A DNA stretch of 64,000 bases from Solihabitans fulvus (GTDB taxonomy: Bacteria > Actinomycetota > Actinomycetes > Mycobacteriales > Pseudonocardiaceae). Positions 1 through 8,488 of this stretch are shown one piece after another (positions within the stretch are counted from its first letter, which is position 1; each line of letters opens with the position of its first letter). The DNA is taken from positions 1 through 64,000 of the forward strand of contig NZ_VUOB01000014.1 in the NCBI RefSeq assembly GCF_008386585.1, given 5' to 3'. A program made the position numbers and the translations under genes. The notes below the pieces were generated by a model. The model worked only from the letters and a program-made list of their open reading frames with translations. It had not been told where the DNA came from and searched no databases.

Positions 1-579
1 GCTGGTGGTCCTGCGGACTCTTCCGGGATCACGTATGGGCGGTTGCGTGCGGGTGAGGCGTGGCATTGGCCGGTGACTGCGGAACGGCACCCTGGTACGC
101 CCCGGGTGTTTGTGGATGGGTTTGCGCATTCGGATGGGTTGGCGCGGTTGGTCGCGGTGGATCACCGGGGCCCGGTCGAGTCTGCGGACGCAGAGTTTCC
201 GTTGTATGCCACGACGGGTCGGGTATTGGCGCACTACCAGTCGGGTGCGCAGACGCGATTGGTGAGCGAGTTGGTGGCGGCGGCTCCGGAGGCGTATGTG
301 GAGATTCATCCGGACACTGCGGTGCGGGCCAGTCTGGTCGATGGTGGGTTGGCGTGGGTGGTGTCGCGGCGTGGGCGGGTGCGGGTGCGGGTGCGGTGTG
401 TTGGTTCGATGCGGCTGGATGTGGTGTTCGTGCCGTTTCACTTTCCTGGTGAGGGTCGGGCGAATCTGTTGACCAATCCGGCGTTGGATCCGACGAGTCG
501 GATGCCGGAGTTCAAGGTGTGCGCGGTGCGGGTCGAGCCAGATCAGTCGGGTCAGCCGAGCGCGGGGAGGACGTCGTGA
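1..579 (+). CDS. Assimilatory nitrate reductase, molybdopterin oxidoreductase, C-terminal part
   Basis: Partial gene: the frame is open from base 1, so the true start lies before the window. The visible 192 residues match the C-terminal molybdopterin-dinucleotide-binding domain of assimilatory nitrate reductases (Nas/NarB type): FPLYATTGRVLAHYQSGAQT, then PEAYVEIHP, VPFHF and NLLTNPALDPTSRMPEFK. The family reduces nitrate to nitrite in the cytoplasm using Mo-bisMGD and an Fe-S cluster. The cluster-binding N-terminus is outside the window. The TGA stop overlaps the GTG of the next gene (GTGA), so the reductase and its probable electron-transfer partner are translationally coupled. NarK, NirB and NirD downstream support an assimilatory role. 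Confidence 0.88.
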   Translation, partial: AGGPADSSGITYGRLRAGEAWHWPVTAERHPGTPRVFVDGFAHSDGLARLVAVDHRGPVESADAEFPLYATTGRVLAHYQSGAQTRLVSELVAAAPEAYVEIHPDTAVRASLVDGGLAWVVSRRGRVRVRVRCVGSMRLDVVFVPFHFPGEGRANLLTNPALDPTSRMPEFKVCAVRVEPDQSGQPSAGRTS

Positions 580-2021
580 CACCGAGGCGGGTGGTGGTCG
601 TCGGGTATGGCATGGCGGGCGCGCGGCTGGCCGACGAGGTTCGCCGCCGCGACCCTGATGGTGCGCGGGTGGCGTTGACGGTGGTGGGTGCGGAGCCGCA
701 CGCCGCGTACAACCGGGTGCTGCTGTCCAGCGTGCTGTCCGGGTCGATGGAGGTCGACTCGGTGCGGCTGCACGATTCCGGCTGGGCCGACCGGGTCGGT
801 GTCGATCTGCGGCTCGGGGTCTCGGTCGCGGGTGTCGACCCGGCGCGGCGGTGTGTCGCGCTGTCCGATGAGTCCACTGTGGACTATGACGTGCTCGTGC
901 TGGCCACCGGCTCCACGGCGTGGATTCCGCCGACCGAGGGGCTGACGGATCCGGACGGGACGCTCGCGCCCGGGGTGGCGGCCTTTCGCACCCTGGACGA
1001 CTGCGAGCGGATCATCGACGCCGCACGGCCCGGCGCGCCGGTCGCGGTGCTGGGCGGAGGCCTGCTGGGGTTGGAGGCGGCCAGGGGATTGGCCGGGCGC
1101 GGTTGCCTGGTGACCGTGGTGCATCCGATGGGGCACCTGATGGAACGGCAGCTCGACCGGACCGCGGGTCGGGTGTTGGCCACGGCGCTCGGCACGCACG
1201 GCATCGAGTTCCGGCTCGGCGTGCTGGCCACCAAGTACCTTGCCGGTGACGGACTTGCCCTTGACGACGGCAGCCACGTGCCGGCCGACCTGGTCGTGGT
1301 GTCGGCCGGGGTTCGCGCCGACACCGGGTTGGCGGCGGCGGCCGGGCTCGCCGTCGATCGGGGGATTCTCGTCGACGATTCCTTACGCACCAGCGATCCT
1401 CGGGTGCACGCGATCGGCGACTGCGCCCAGCACACCGGCACGGTCGCCGGCCTCGTCCAGCCCGCCTGGGAGCAGGCCGCCGTGCTCGCCGACCTGCTCA
1501 CCGGCACGAATCCCGCCGCGAGGTATCGGGGGACGTCGGTCATCACCCGGCTCAAGGCGCGGGACATCGACCTGGCCGCGCTCGGCGACGTGCACGTGGA
1601 CGTCGATTCGGTCGACGCCGAGGTGTTGTGCTTCCAGGACCCCGCGCGCGGGCACTACGCCAAGCTCGTGCTGCGCGAGGACCGGGTGGCCGGCGCGATC
1701 CTGCTCGGCGCGCCCGACGCGGCGGCGACCATCGCCCAACTCTACGACCGGGGCCTCGAAGTGCCGACCGATCGGTTGGCGCTGCTGCTCGGGCGGGCGT
1801 TGCCGCCGGGTGTCTCGGCGGCGGCCAGCCCGGCCGACCTGCCGGCCGGTGCGGTGGTGTGCCGCTGCAACACGGTCACCAAGGGGCAGCTGGTCGCCGC
1901 GTGGCGGGGCGGCGCGCAGACGGTGGCGGGGCTCGCGTCGGCGACCAGGGCCACCACGGGCTGCGGCGGCTGCCGGGACGCGGTGTGCGGGCTGGCGGAC
2001 TGGCTCGCGGCGACGTCCTGA
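576..2021 (+). CDS. FAD/NAD(P)-dependent oxidoreductase with BFD-like [2Fe-2S] domain (nitrate reductase electron-transfer partner)
   Basis: 481 residues. GTG 576 is chosen because it overlaps the upstream stop and follows GGGGAGG with good spacing. An N-terminal Rossmann motif (VVVVGYGMAG) binds FAD, a second (VAVLGGGLLGLEAA) binds NAD(P)H, and the distal AIGDC motif is typical of pyridine-nucleotide disulfide oxidoreductases. The C-terminus carries a bacterioferritin-associated-ferredoxin-like cluster site, CRCN then CGGC, as in the middle of NirB and in NasB-type proteins. No siroheme domain follows, so this is not the nitrite reductase itself. Fusion order and coupling to the nitrate reductase gene suggest it passes electrons from NAD(P)H to nitrate reductase. 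That partnership is inference. Confidence 0.82.
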   Translation: MTPRRVVVVGYGMAGARLADEVRRRDPDGARVALTVVGAEPHAAYNRVLLSSVLSGSMEVDSVRLHDSGWADRVGVDLRLGVSVAGVDPARRCVALSDESTVDYDVLVLATGSTAWIPPTEGLTDPDGTLAPGVAAFRTLDDCERIIDAARPGAPVAVLGGGLLGLEAARGLAGRGCLVTVVHPMGHLMERQLDRTAGRVLATALGTHGIEFRLGVLATKYLAGDGLALDDGSHVPADLVVVSAGVRADTGLAAAAGLAVDRGILVDDSLRTSDPRVHAIGDCAQHTGTVAGLVQPAWEQAAVLADLLTGTNPAARYRGTSVITRLKARDIDLAALGDVHVDVDSVDAEVLCFQDPARGHYAKLVLREDRVAGAILLGAPDAAATIAQLYDRGLEVPTDRLALLLGRALPPGVSAAASPADLPAGAVVCRCNTVTKGQLVAAWRGGAQTVAGLASATRATTGCGGCRDAVCGLADWLAATS

Positions 2022-2139
2022 CCTCACCGGCGTCCGTTCCGTGGTGTGCGGCGGAGTTCGCGCCGGTGTCACGGCGGGCCACACCGGGGTAATGGGCCGT
2101 TCGTAGCGTCACCGCAACCCGACTGGAGGAGGCCGCGCC

Positions 2140-3513
2140 ATGACGACCACCGAGACGGACACCGCAGGTCCCGCACGCCGAGGGCGGCGCTGGATCGAAC
2201 ACTGGGAGCCGGAGAATCCCGAGTTCTGGGCGCGCACCGGGCGCAGGGTGGCGCGGCGCAACCTGGTCTTCTCGATTCTGGCCGAGCACATCGGGTTCTC
2301 GATCTGGAGCCTGTGGTCGGTGATGGTGTTGTTCATGGGCCCCAAATACGGCCTGTCACCCGCCGACAAGTTCCTGCTGGTGTCGACCCCGACGCTGTTC
2401 GGCGCGCTCGCCCGCCTGCCCTACACCCTCGCGGTGACCAGGTTCGGCGGCCGCAACTGGACCATCATCAGCGCCGCACTCCTGCTGGTGCCCACCGGGT
2501 TGGCCGCGCTGGTCATGCATCCCGGCACCTCGCTGAGCACGTTCCTCGTGGTCGCGGCGGTGGCCGGCGTCGGCGGCGGGAACTTCGCGTCCTCCATGAC
2601 CAACATCAACTCCTTCTACCCCGAACACCGCAAGGGCTGGGCGCTGGGCCTCAACGCGGGCGGCGGCAACCTCGGTGTGGCCGTCGTGCAACTGGCCGGA
2701 CTGCTGGTGCTCGGCACGGCCGGCGCGACCGAACCCCGCGTGGTCCTGTGGATCTACCTGCCGCTGATCGTGCTGGCCACGCTCGGCGCCGCGCTGTTCA
2801 TGGACAACCTCGCGGTGGCACGCGGGGACACCGGGGCCATGCGCGAGGTGGTCAGGGACCGGCAGACCTGGGTGATGTCGTTGCTGTACCTAGGCACGTT
2901 CGGGTCGTTCATCGGCTTCGGCTTCGCGTTCGGGCTGGTGCTCCAGAACCAGTTCGGCCGCACCCCCTTGCAGGCCGCCGCCCTCACGTTCCTCGGGCCA
3001 CTGCTGGGTTCGCTGAGCCGACCGCTGGGCGGCAGGCTCTCCGACCGGATCGGCGGCGCCAAGGTCACCTTCGCCACCTTCGCGCTGATGGCCCTCGGCA
3101 CGATCGCGGTCATCATCGCGTCCACCATGAAGTCCCTGCCGGTGTTCGTCGCGGCCTTCATCGCGCTGTTCGTGTTCTCCGGCATAGGCAACGGCTCCAC
3201 GTACAAGATGATCCCGGCGATCTTCCGCGCCAAGGCGCTCGCCGCCATTGCGGGCGGTGCGGCCGAGGACACCGCGTTCGCCACGGCCCGGCGGCTGTCT
3301 GGTGCCCTGATCGGTATCGCTGGGGCCGTCGGCGCGCTCGGCGGGCTGTTCATCAACCTCGCGTTCCGCGCCTCCTTCGCCAACGCGCACAGCGGCGTCC
3401 CCGCGTTCGCCGGCTTCCTCGCCTTCTACGCCGTCTGCTTCGTCGTCACCTGGGCCGTCTACCTGCGGACGTCGGTGGCGCCGGTGCCGCAACCGGTGAC
3501 AGTCGGAGTCTGA
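2140..3513 (+). CDS. narK: NarK-type nitrate/nitrite MFS transporter
   Basis: 457 residues with about twelve hydrophobic segments, the usual size for the NNP family of the major facilitator superfamily. The signature GGGNFASSMTNINSFYP, followed by GLNAGGGNLG, matches the glycine-rich nitrate signature; a second glycine-rich stretch lies in the C-terminal half. It should import nitrate or exchange nitrate for nitrite across the cytoplasmic membrane. ATG 2140 follows GGAGGAGG. It lies 118 bp after the FAD reductase gene and 132 bp before nirB, all on one strand, so it belongs to the nitrate assimilation locus. The gap before it may hold its own promoter; I see no convincing GlnR box there. Confidence 0.9.
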   Translation: MTTTETDTAGPARRGRRWIEHWEPENPEFWARTGRRVARRNLVFSILAEHIGFSIWSLWSVMVLFMGPKYGLSPADKFLLVSTPTLFGALARLPYTLAVTRFGGRNWTIISAALLLVPTGLAALVMHPGTSLSTFLVVAAVAGVGGGNFASSMTNINSFYPEHRKGWALGLNAGGGNLGVAVVQLAGLLVLGTAGATEPRVVLWIYLPLIVLATLGAALFMDNLAVARGDTGAMREVVRDRQTWVMSLLYLGTFGSFIGFGFAFGLVLQNQFGRTPLQAAALTFLGPLLGSLSRPLGGRLSDRIGGAKVTFATFALMALGTIAVIIASTMKSLPVFVAAFIALFVFSGIGNGSTYKMIPAIFRAKALAAIAGGAAEDTAFATARRLSGALIGIAGAVGALGGLFINLAFRASFANAHSGVPAFAGFLAFYAVCFVVTWAVYLRTSVAPVPQPVTVGV

Positions 3514-3563
3514 GCGCTCTGAGAGGCCGCGCACGGCTCGTTGACCAGCGCGGAGAGTGTTCC

Positions 3564-3601
3564 GTAACAGGCGCGCAACGTTGAAGACCCTGGCACGACA
3601 C
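3564..3601 (+). promoter_or_regulatory. GlnR-like operator upstream of nirB
   Basis: Four pentamers spaced exactly 11 bases apart: GTAAC (3564), GCAAC (3575), GACCC (3586) and GACAC (3597). The known actinobacterial GlnR site is a repeat of GTnAC and GaAAC half-boxes separated by six bases. Spacing fits perfectly; the third box is a poor match. GlnR, the nitrogen regulator, controls nirBD in Streptomyces, so the position 45 bp before the nirB start makes sense. Confidence 0.5.
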
Positions 3602-3645
3602 GGATCCCGGTGAGCATTGGCCTCGGCGGGTCGGGAGGAGCTGGC

Positions 3646-6153
3646 ATGACGCGAACGTTGGTTGTCGCGGGCCACGGGATGGTCGGTCACCGCGTGGTGC
3701 AGGCGCTGCGCGAGCGCGACCGCACCGGGTCCTGGCGGATCGTGGTGCTCGCGGAGGAGTCGAGGCCCGCCTACGACCGCGTCGCGCTGTCCTCCTATGT
3801 GGACGGTTGGCGCGCCGACGACCTGACGTTGCCCGGCGCGGAGTTCGCCGACGACGAGCTGGTCGAGCTGCGGCTCGGCGACCCGGTGCGGCGCGTGGAC
3901 CGGGCGGCTCGGACGGTGGTCACCTCGGCCGGGGTCGAGCACCGCTACGACGCGCTGGTGCTGGCCACCGGCTCGCGCCCGTTCGTGCCGCCGGTGCCCG
4001 GCCACGACCTGCCGGGTTGTCACGTCTACCGGACGATCGAGGACCTGGACGGGATTCGCGCCGACACCGGCTCCTCGGCGGTTGGCGTGGTGGTCGGCGG
4101 CGGGCTGCTCGGGTTGGAGGCGGCCAACGCGCTGCGGCTGCTCGGGGTGGACACGCACGTCGTCGAGCTCGCGCCGAGGCTGATGCCGTTGCAGGTCGAC
4201 GAGGGCGGCGGCGCGCTGCTGCGCCGCCAGGTCGAACGGCTCGGGCTGACAGTCCACTGTGGAGTGTCGACCAAGGAGGTCGTGGCCGGTCCCGACGGCA
4301 GGGTCGGCGCGGTGCGGCTCGCCGACGGGTCGACGCTGGACGCGGACCTGGTGGTGTTCTCGGCGGGCATTCGGCCGCGCGACGATCTGGCCGCCGCCGC
4401 GGGTCTCGCGATCGGCGAGCGCGGCGGCGTGGTCGTGGACGATGGCTGCCGCACCGCCGACCCGCATGTGTACGCGGTCGGCGAGTGCGCGTGCCTGGAC
4501 GGCAGGGTGTACGGCCTGGTCGGGCCCGGCTACGCGATGGCCGAGGTGGTCGCGGACCGGTTGCTCGGTGGCGCGGCGACCTTCCCCGGCGCGGACCTGT
4601 CCACCAAGCTGAAGCTGCTCGGCGTCGACGTGGCGAGCTTCGGCGACGCGCACGCCGTCACCGATCGTGCGCTCGAGGTCGTGCACAACGACCCGATCTC
4701 CGGGTCCTACAAGAAACTCGTGGTGTCCGACGACGCGCGCACGCTGCTCGGCGGCGTGCTGGTCGGCGACGCGAGCGGGTACGCGCTGCTGCGGCCGCTG
4801 GTCGGCCGCCCGCTGCCGGCCGATCCTGGCGCGCTGGTCGCGCCGAGCGGCGGCGCGGGTGTCGGTGTCGGTGTCGGCGCGCTGCCCGACGACGCGCAGG
4901 TCTGCTCGTGCCACGCGGTGACCAAGGCGACGATCGCGGACGCGATTACCGGCGGCGGCTGCGCGGACGTGGCCGCGATCAAGGGCTGCACGAAGGCCGG
5001 CACCGGTTGCGGCTCCTGCGTTCCCATGCTCAGACAGCTGTTGGCCGACTGCGGTGTCGAACAGTCCAGCGCGCTGTGCGAGCACTTCGACCACTCCCGC
5101 GCCGAGCTGTTCGAGATCGCGCGGTCAACCGGCATCCGCACCTTCAGCCAGCTCATCGAGCGGCACGGCAGGGGCCGCGGGTGCGACATCTGCAAGCCGA
5201 CCGTGGCGTCAGTGCTGGCCTCGCTCGGCGGCGGGCACGTGCTGGACGGCGAGCAGGCCGCGTTGCAGGACACCAACGACCACTTCCTGGCCAACATCCA
5301 GCGCAACGGCACCTACTCGGTCGTGCCGAGGATTCCCGGCGGCGAGATCACGGCGGAGAAGCTGATCGTGATCGGCGAGGTGGCCAAGGACTTCGGGCTG
5401 TACACGAAGATCACCGGGGCGCAGCGGATCGATCTGCTCGGCGCGACCGTCGACCAGCTCCCGAAGATCTGGCGCAGGCTGGTGGACGCCGGCTTCGAGT
5501 CGGGGCACGCCTACGGGAAGGCGCTGCGCACGGTGAAGTCCTGCGTCGGCACCACCTGGTGCCGCTACGGCGTGCAGGACTCGGTGAGCCTCGCCATCGA
5601 GCTGGAGCTGCGCTACCGGGGCCTGCGCGCGCCGCACAAGCTGAAGTCCGCGGTGTCCGGCTGCGCACGGGAGTGCGCGGAGGCGCGCGGCAAGGACTTC
5701 GGCATCATCGCCACGGAGCAGGGTTGGAACCTCTACGTCGGCGGCAACGGCGGCTTCACGCCGAGGCACGCCGAGCTGTTGGTGTCCGATGTGGACGCTG
5801 CCGAACTGATCCGGTTGATCGACCGGTTCCTGATGTTCTACGTGCGCACCGCGGACCGGTTGCAGCGCACGGCCACCTGGATCGAGGCGATGGACGGCGG
5901 CCTCGACCACCTGCGCGCGGTGATCGTGGACGACAGCCTCGGCATCTGCGCGGAACTGGAGAGCGCCATGGCGCGGCATGTCGCCGGCTACGCCGACGAG
6001 TGGCGCGGGGTGCTCGACGATCCCGACAAGCTCGCCAGATTCAGCTCGTTCGTCAACGCGCCCGGAACGCCGGACGCCACGATCTCCTTCCGCGAGGAGC
6101 GCGGCCAACGCGTGCCGGTGTCGCTCGGAATTCCGGAGGTGGTGCGGCAGTGA
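3646..6153 (+). CDS. nirB: Assimilatory nitrite reductase (NADH), large subunit
   Basis: 835 residues, normal for NirB. Order of domains: FAD site near the N-terminus (VVAGHGMVGHRV), NAD site (GVVVGGGLLGLEAA), BFD-like [2Fe-2S] domain (CSCH then GCGSC), ferredoxin-like half domains, then the sulfite/nitrite reductase domain whose cysteines (CVGTTWC and GCAREC) bind the 4Fe-4S/siroheme centre. It reduces nitrite to ammonium with NAD(P)H in the cytoplasm. ATG 3646 follows GGGAGGAG; an upstream GTG at 3610 is in frame but lacks a ribosome site. NirD starts inside its stop codon, and siroheme genes follow. The GlnR-like boxes upstream suggest nitrogen control. Confidence 0.95.
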   Translation: MTRTLVVAGHGMVGHRVVQALRERDRTGSWRIVVLAEESRPAYDRVALSSYVDGWRADDLTLPGAEFADDELVELRLGDPVRRVDRAARTVVTSAGVEHRYDALVLATGSRPFVPPVPGHDLPGCHVYRTIEDLDGIRADTGSSAVGVVVGGGLLGLEAANALRLLGVDTHVVELAPRLMPLQVDEGGGALLRRQVERLGLTVHCGVSTKEVVAGPDGRVGAVRLADGSTLDADLVVFSAGIRPRDDLAAAAGLAIGERGGVVVDDGCRTADPHVYAVGECACLDGRVYGLVGPGYAMAEVVADRLLGGAATFPGADLSTKLKLLGVDVASFGDAHAVTDRALEVVHNDPISGSYKKLVVSDDARTLLGGVLVGDASGYALLRPLVGRPLPADPGALVAPSGGAGVGVGVGALPDDAQVCSCHAVTKATIADAITGGGCADVAAIKGCTKAGTGCGSCVPMLRQLLADCGVEQSSALCEHFDHSRAELFEIARSTGIRTFSQLIERHGRGRGCDICKPTVASVLASLGGGHVLDGEQAALQDTNDHFLANIQRNGTYSVVPRIPGGEITAEKLIVIGEVAKDFGLYTKITGAQRIDLLGATVDQLPKIWRRLVDAGFESGHAYGKALRTVKSCVGTTWCRYGVQDSVSLAIELELRYRGLRAPHKLKSAVSGCARECAEARGKDFGIIATEQGWNLYVGGNGGFTPRHAELLVSDVDAAELIRLIDRFLMFYVRTADRLQRTATWIEAMDGGLDHLRAVIVDDSLGICAELESAMARHVAGYADEWRGVLDDPDKLARFSSFVNAPGTPDATISFREERGQRVPVSLGIPEVVRQ

Positions 6154-6494
6154 CCGCGATACAGGAACGAGTGTGGACCCCGGTGTGTCGGCACGCCGAC
6201 CTGCTGCCGGAGCGCGGGGCGGCCGCGCTGCTGCCGCTCGGCGTGCAGGTGGCGCTGTTCCGCACCCACGACGGCCAGGTGCACGCGCTTGCCAACGTCG
6301 ATCCGTTCAGCGGTGCGGCGGTGCTCTCCAGGGGCATCGTCGGCGATCGGGCCGGCCGGCAGGTCGTGGTGTCCCCGATCTACAAGCAGGCGTTCGACCT
6401 GCGTTCCGGGGAGTGCCTCGACGATCCGGCCGTGTCGGTCGAGGTCTATCCGGCGAGGGTGGTCGACGATGTGGTGCAAGTGTGCTCACCATGA
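6150..6494 (+). CDS. nirD: Nitrite reductase small subunit NirD
   Basis: 114 residues, Rieske-like beta fold (VCRHADLLPERGAAALLPLG, VHALANVDPFSG, VVVSPIYKQAFDL). The Cys-His pairs that bind a Rieske cluster are absent, as is usual for NirD, which supports NirB without carrying a cluster. GTG 6150 overlaps the nirB stop (GTGA) and its own TGA overlaps the ATG of the next gene (ATGA), so nirB, nirD and the hemD-like gene are coupled. Confidence 0.93.
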   Translation: MTAIQERVWTPVCRHADLLPERGAAALLPLGVQVALFRTHDGQVHALANVDPFSGAAVLSRGIVGDRAGRQVVVSPIYKQAFDLRSGECLDDPAVSVEVYPARVVDDVVQVCSP

Positions 6495-7645
6495 GTTCCA
6501 GTGAGTCCACTGTGGACGTTCAGCCGTTGGCCGGCTACACGATCGGCGTGACGGCGGCCCGCAGGGCGGAGGAGTTCGGCGCGCTGCTGGCCCGCAAGGG
6601 CGCGTCGGTGCTGCACGCGCCGGCCATCCGGATCGTGCCGCTGGCCGACGACACGGAGTTGTTGGCCGCCACCAGAAGGCTGCTCGCGGAGCCCGTCGAC
6701 TACGTGGTGGCCACCACCGGCATCGGCTTCCGGGGCTGGGTGGAGGCCGCCGAGGGCTGGGGTCTCGGCACGCGGCTGCTGCGGGCGCTCGGCGCGGCCA
6801 GGGTGCTGGCGCGCGGCCCGAAGGCCAAGGGCGCGGTGCGCGCGGCCGGACTGGACGAGACGTGGTCGCCGGCCTCGGAGAGCAACGCCGAACTGCTCGA
6901 CCATCTGCTCAGGTCCGGCGTGCGCGGCCGGCGGGTGGCGGTGCAGCTGCACGGGGAACCGTTGCCGGACTTCGTGGACGCGCTGCTGGCGGCCGGCGCG
7001 GACGTCGTCCAGGTGCCGGTGTACCGGTGGACCGTGCCGGACGATCCCGCGCCGCTTGACCGAATGCTGGACGCCGTGCTGGCGCGGCAGGTGGACGCGC
7101 TGGCCTTCACCAGCGCGCCGGCCGCCGCCAGCGTGCTCGCCGCTGCGCAGGCCAGCGGCCGGCTGACCGGGCTGGTCGACGCGCTGCGCTCGGACGTGCT
7201 GGTCGCCTGCGTCGGGTCGATCTGCGCGGGGCCGCTGGTCGCCAGGGGAGTGCCCGTGGTGCAGCCGGCGCGGGCCAGGATCGGCGCGCTGGCAAGGGAA
7301 CTGGCGACCGGGCTGCCTGGGCGGGCCGTGCGCCTGCGGATCGGCGCGCGGGACGTGGAGCTGCGCGGCCAGGCGGTCGTGGTGGACGGCGAGCTGCGGC
7401 CGGTGCCGCCCGCCCCCATGGCGGTGCTGCGGGAGCTTGCGGCGGCGCGCGGCCGGGTGGTGTCCCGGCGGGAGCTGTTGGTCGCGCTGCAACGGCATTC
7501 CGGCCGGGACCGGTGCGGGGACGAGCACGCCGTCGAGACGGCCGTCGGCCGGCTGCGGGCGGCGTTGGGTGAGTCGCGGCTGGTGCACACGGTGGTGAAG
7601 CGGGGCTACCGCCTGGCGTTGGCGCCGGCGGGGGCGTCCGCGTGA
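6491..7645 (+). CDS. Uroporphyrinogen-III synthase fused to a C-terminal winged-helix DNA-binding domain
   Basis: 384 residues. Residues about 15-270 form a HemD-like two-lobe domain (GYTIGVTAARRAEEF, VVATTGIGFRGWVEAA, LAFTSAPAAASVLAAAQ). Residues about 300-384 are an OmpR/PhoB-type winged helix (MAVLRELAAARGRVVSRREL, AVETAVGRLRAALGESRLVH, VVKRGYRLAL). The same fusion is known in actinobacteria (the Rv0260c type). The enzyme domain would cyclise hydroxymethylbilane to uroporphyrinogen III, the branch point to siroheme; the DNA-binding part suggests regulation of the nitrite or tetrapyrrole genes. The position between nirD and a chelatase gene, with 4-base overlaps on both sides, fits that role. 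Whether the catalytic part is active is not decided by sequence alone. Confidence 0.82.
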   Translation: MSSSESTVDVQPLAGYTIGVTAARRAEEFGALLARKGASVLHAPAIRIVPLADDTELLAATRRLLAEPVDYVVATTGIGFRGWVEAAEGWGLGTRLLRALGAARVLARGPKAKGAVRAAGLDETWSPASESNAELLDHLLRSGVRGRRVAVQLHGEPLPDFVDALLAAGADVVQVPVYRWTVPDDPAPLDRMLDAVLARQVDALAFTSAPAAASVLAAAQASGRLTGLVDALRSDVLVACVGSICAGPLVARGVPVVQPARARIGALARELATGLPGRAVRLRIGARDVELRGQAVVVDGELRPVPPAPMAVLRELAAARGRVVSRRELLVALQRHSGRDRCGDEHAVETAVGRLRAALGESRLVHTVVKRGYRLALAPAGASA

Positions 7646-8367
7646 CGGTGCTGCCTGGCCGCGGGATCGACGCTCTTGGGCACGCCGAGGTGACGCTCGT
7701 CCTGGTCGCGCACGGCACTCGCGATCCGGCGGGCGCGGCCGCGGTCGACGAGATCGCGGCGGCGGTCCGGTCGCGGCTTGGCGGGGTGCCGGTCGCGGTC
7801 GCCTACGCCGATGTGCGGCGGCCCGATCTCGCGGACGTCCTGGGCGAGACGCCGGGACCCGTCGTCCTCGTTCCCGCGTTTCTGGCCGCCGGGTACCACG
7901 TCCGGGTCGACCTGCCGGCGCAGCTTGCCGCGTGCGGACGGCCGGAGGTGCTGGTGGCGCGGCCGCTCGGCCCGGATCCCGCGGTGGTCGACGCGGTGTA
8001 CGCGCGGCTCGCGGCGGCCGGCTGGCGGCGCGGGGACGCGGTGGTGCTGGCGGCGGCTGGGTCCTCGGACGCTCGCGCGCTGGCTGGGACGCGGCGGGCC
8101 GCCGCGCTGCTGGCGGCCAGGGTGGGCGGGCCGGTGGCCGTCGGGTACGTGGCGACCGCGTCGCCGACGGTGGCCGAGGCGGTCGCGGCGAGCGGCGGAC
8201 GGGCGGCGGTGGCGTCCTGGCTGCTCGCGCCGGGCCTGTTCCACCGCTCGCTGGACGACGTCGGGGCCGCGGTCGTGGCGGACCCGATCGGCGCGCACCC
8301 GGCGCTCGTGGACGCCGTGCTCCGCCGGTATCGGGCGGCGCTTGGCGCAGCGCGGCACGCGGCCTGA
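7642..8367 (+). CDS. Sirohydrochlorin chelatase (CbiX/SirB family)
   Basis: 241 residues with two tandem CbiX-like halves: LVLVAHGTRDPAG at the start, with the metal-binding histidine of the first half, and AFLAAGYHVRVDLP plus WLLAPGLFHRSL with the second and third histidines. It inserts Fe2+ (or Co2+) into sirohydrochlorin. The GTG start overlaps the preceding stop (GTGA), so it is the last gene of the nirBD-hemD-like unit and most likely makes siroheme for NirB. The SAM-dependent uroporphyrinogen methyltransferase needed for the same branch is not in the window. Confidence 0.85.
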   Translation: MTVLPGRGIDALGHAEVTLVLVAHGTRDPAGAAAVDEIAAAVRSRLGGVPVAVAYADVRRPDLADVLGETPGPVVLVPAFLAAGYHVRVDLPAQLAACGRPEVLVARPLGPDPAVVDAVYARLAAAGWRRGDAVVLAAAGSSDARALAGTRRAAALLAARVGGPVAVGYVATASPTVAEAVAASGGRAAVASWLLAPGLFHRSLDDVGAAVVADPIGAHPALVDAVLRRYRAALGAARHAA

Positions 8368-8423
8368 GCCCGGGACACCCGTCGGCCTGCTTCGGGCGCA
8401 AGGATCGACGGAATAATTTAACG

Positions 8424-8438
8424 GTCAACTACCTTGAC
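8424..8438 (+). promoter_or_regulatory. Inverted repeat GTCAA-N5-TTGAC upstream of the pirin gene
   Basis: The 121-bp gap before the pirin gene has an unusually AT-rich patch (GAATAATTTAAC, from 8411) followed by this 5+5 inverted repeat. TAATTT at 8414 could serve as a -10 box, which would place the repeat at the transcription start as an operator. No regulator gene lies beside it. Confidence 0.35.
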
Positions 8439-8488
8439 TGGAGTGAACGGCCGCCACCGGGGAGGCCGGCTCCAGCAAGGAGGCAGTG

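Noticed and set aside
2022..2139. A second GlnR site before narK
   Set aside because: GTCAC, GTAAT and GCAAC are present, but not at the 11-base spacing required.
2890..5094. A 734-residue reverse-strand open frame
   Set aside because: It lies antisense to narK and nirB, which have clear family motifs; the product is an Arg/Gln/His-rich shadow, as GC-rich DNA often gives.
6150..6494. A Rieske ferredoxin
   Set aside because: The fold is Rieske-like but the Cys-x-His pairs are absent; that is normal for NirD.
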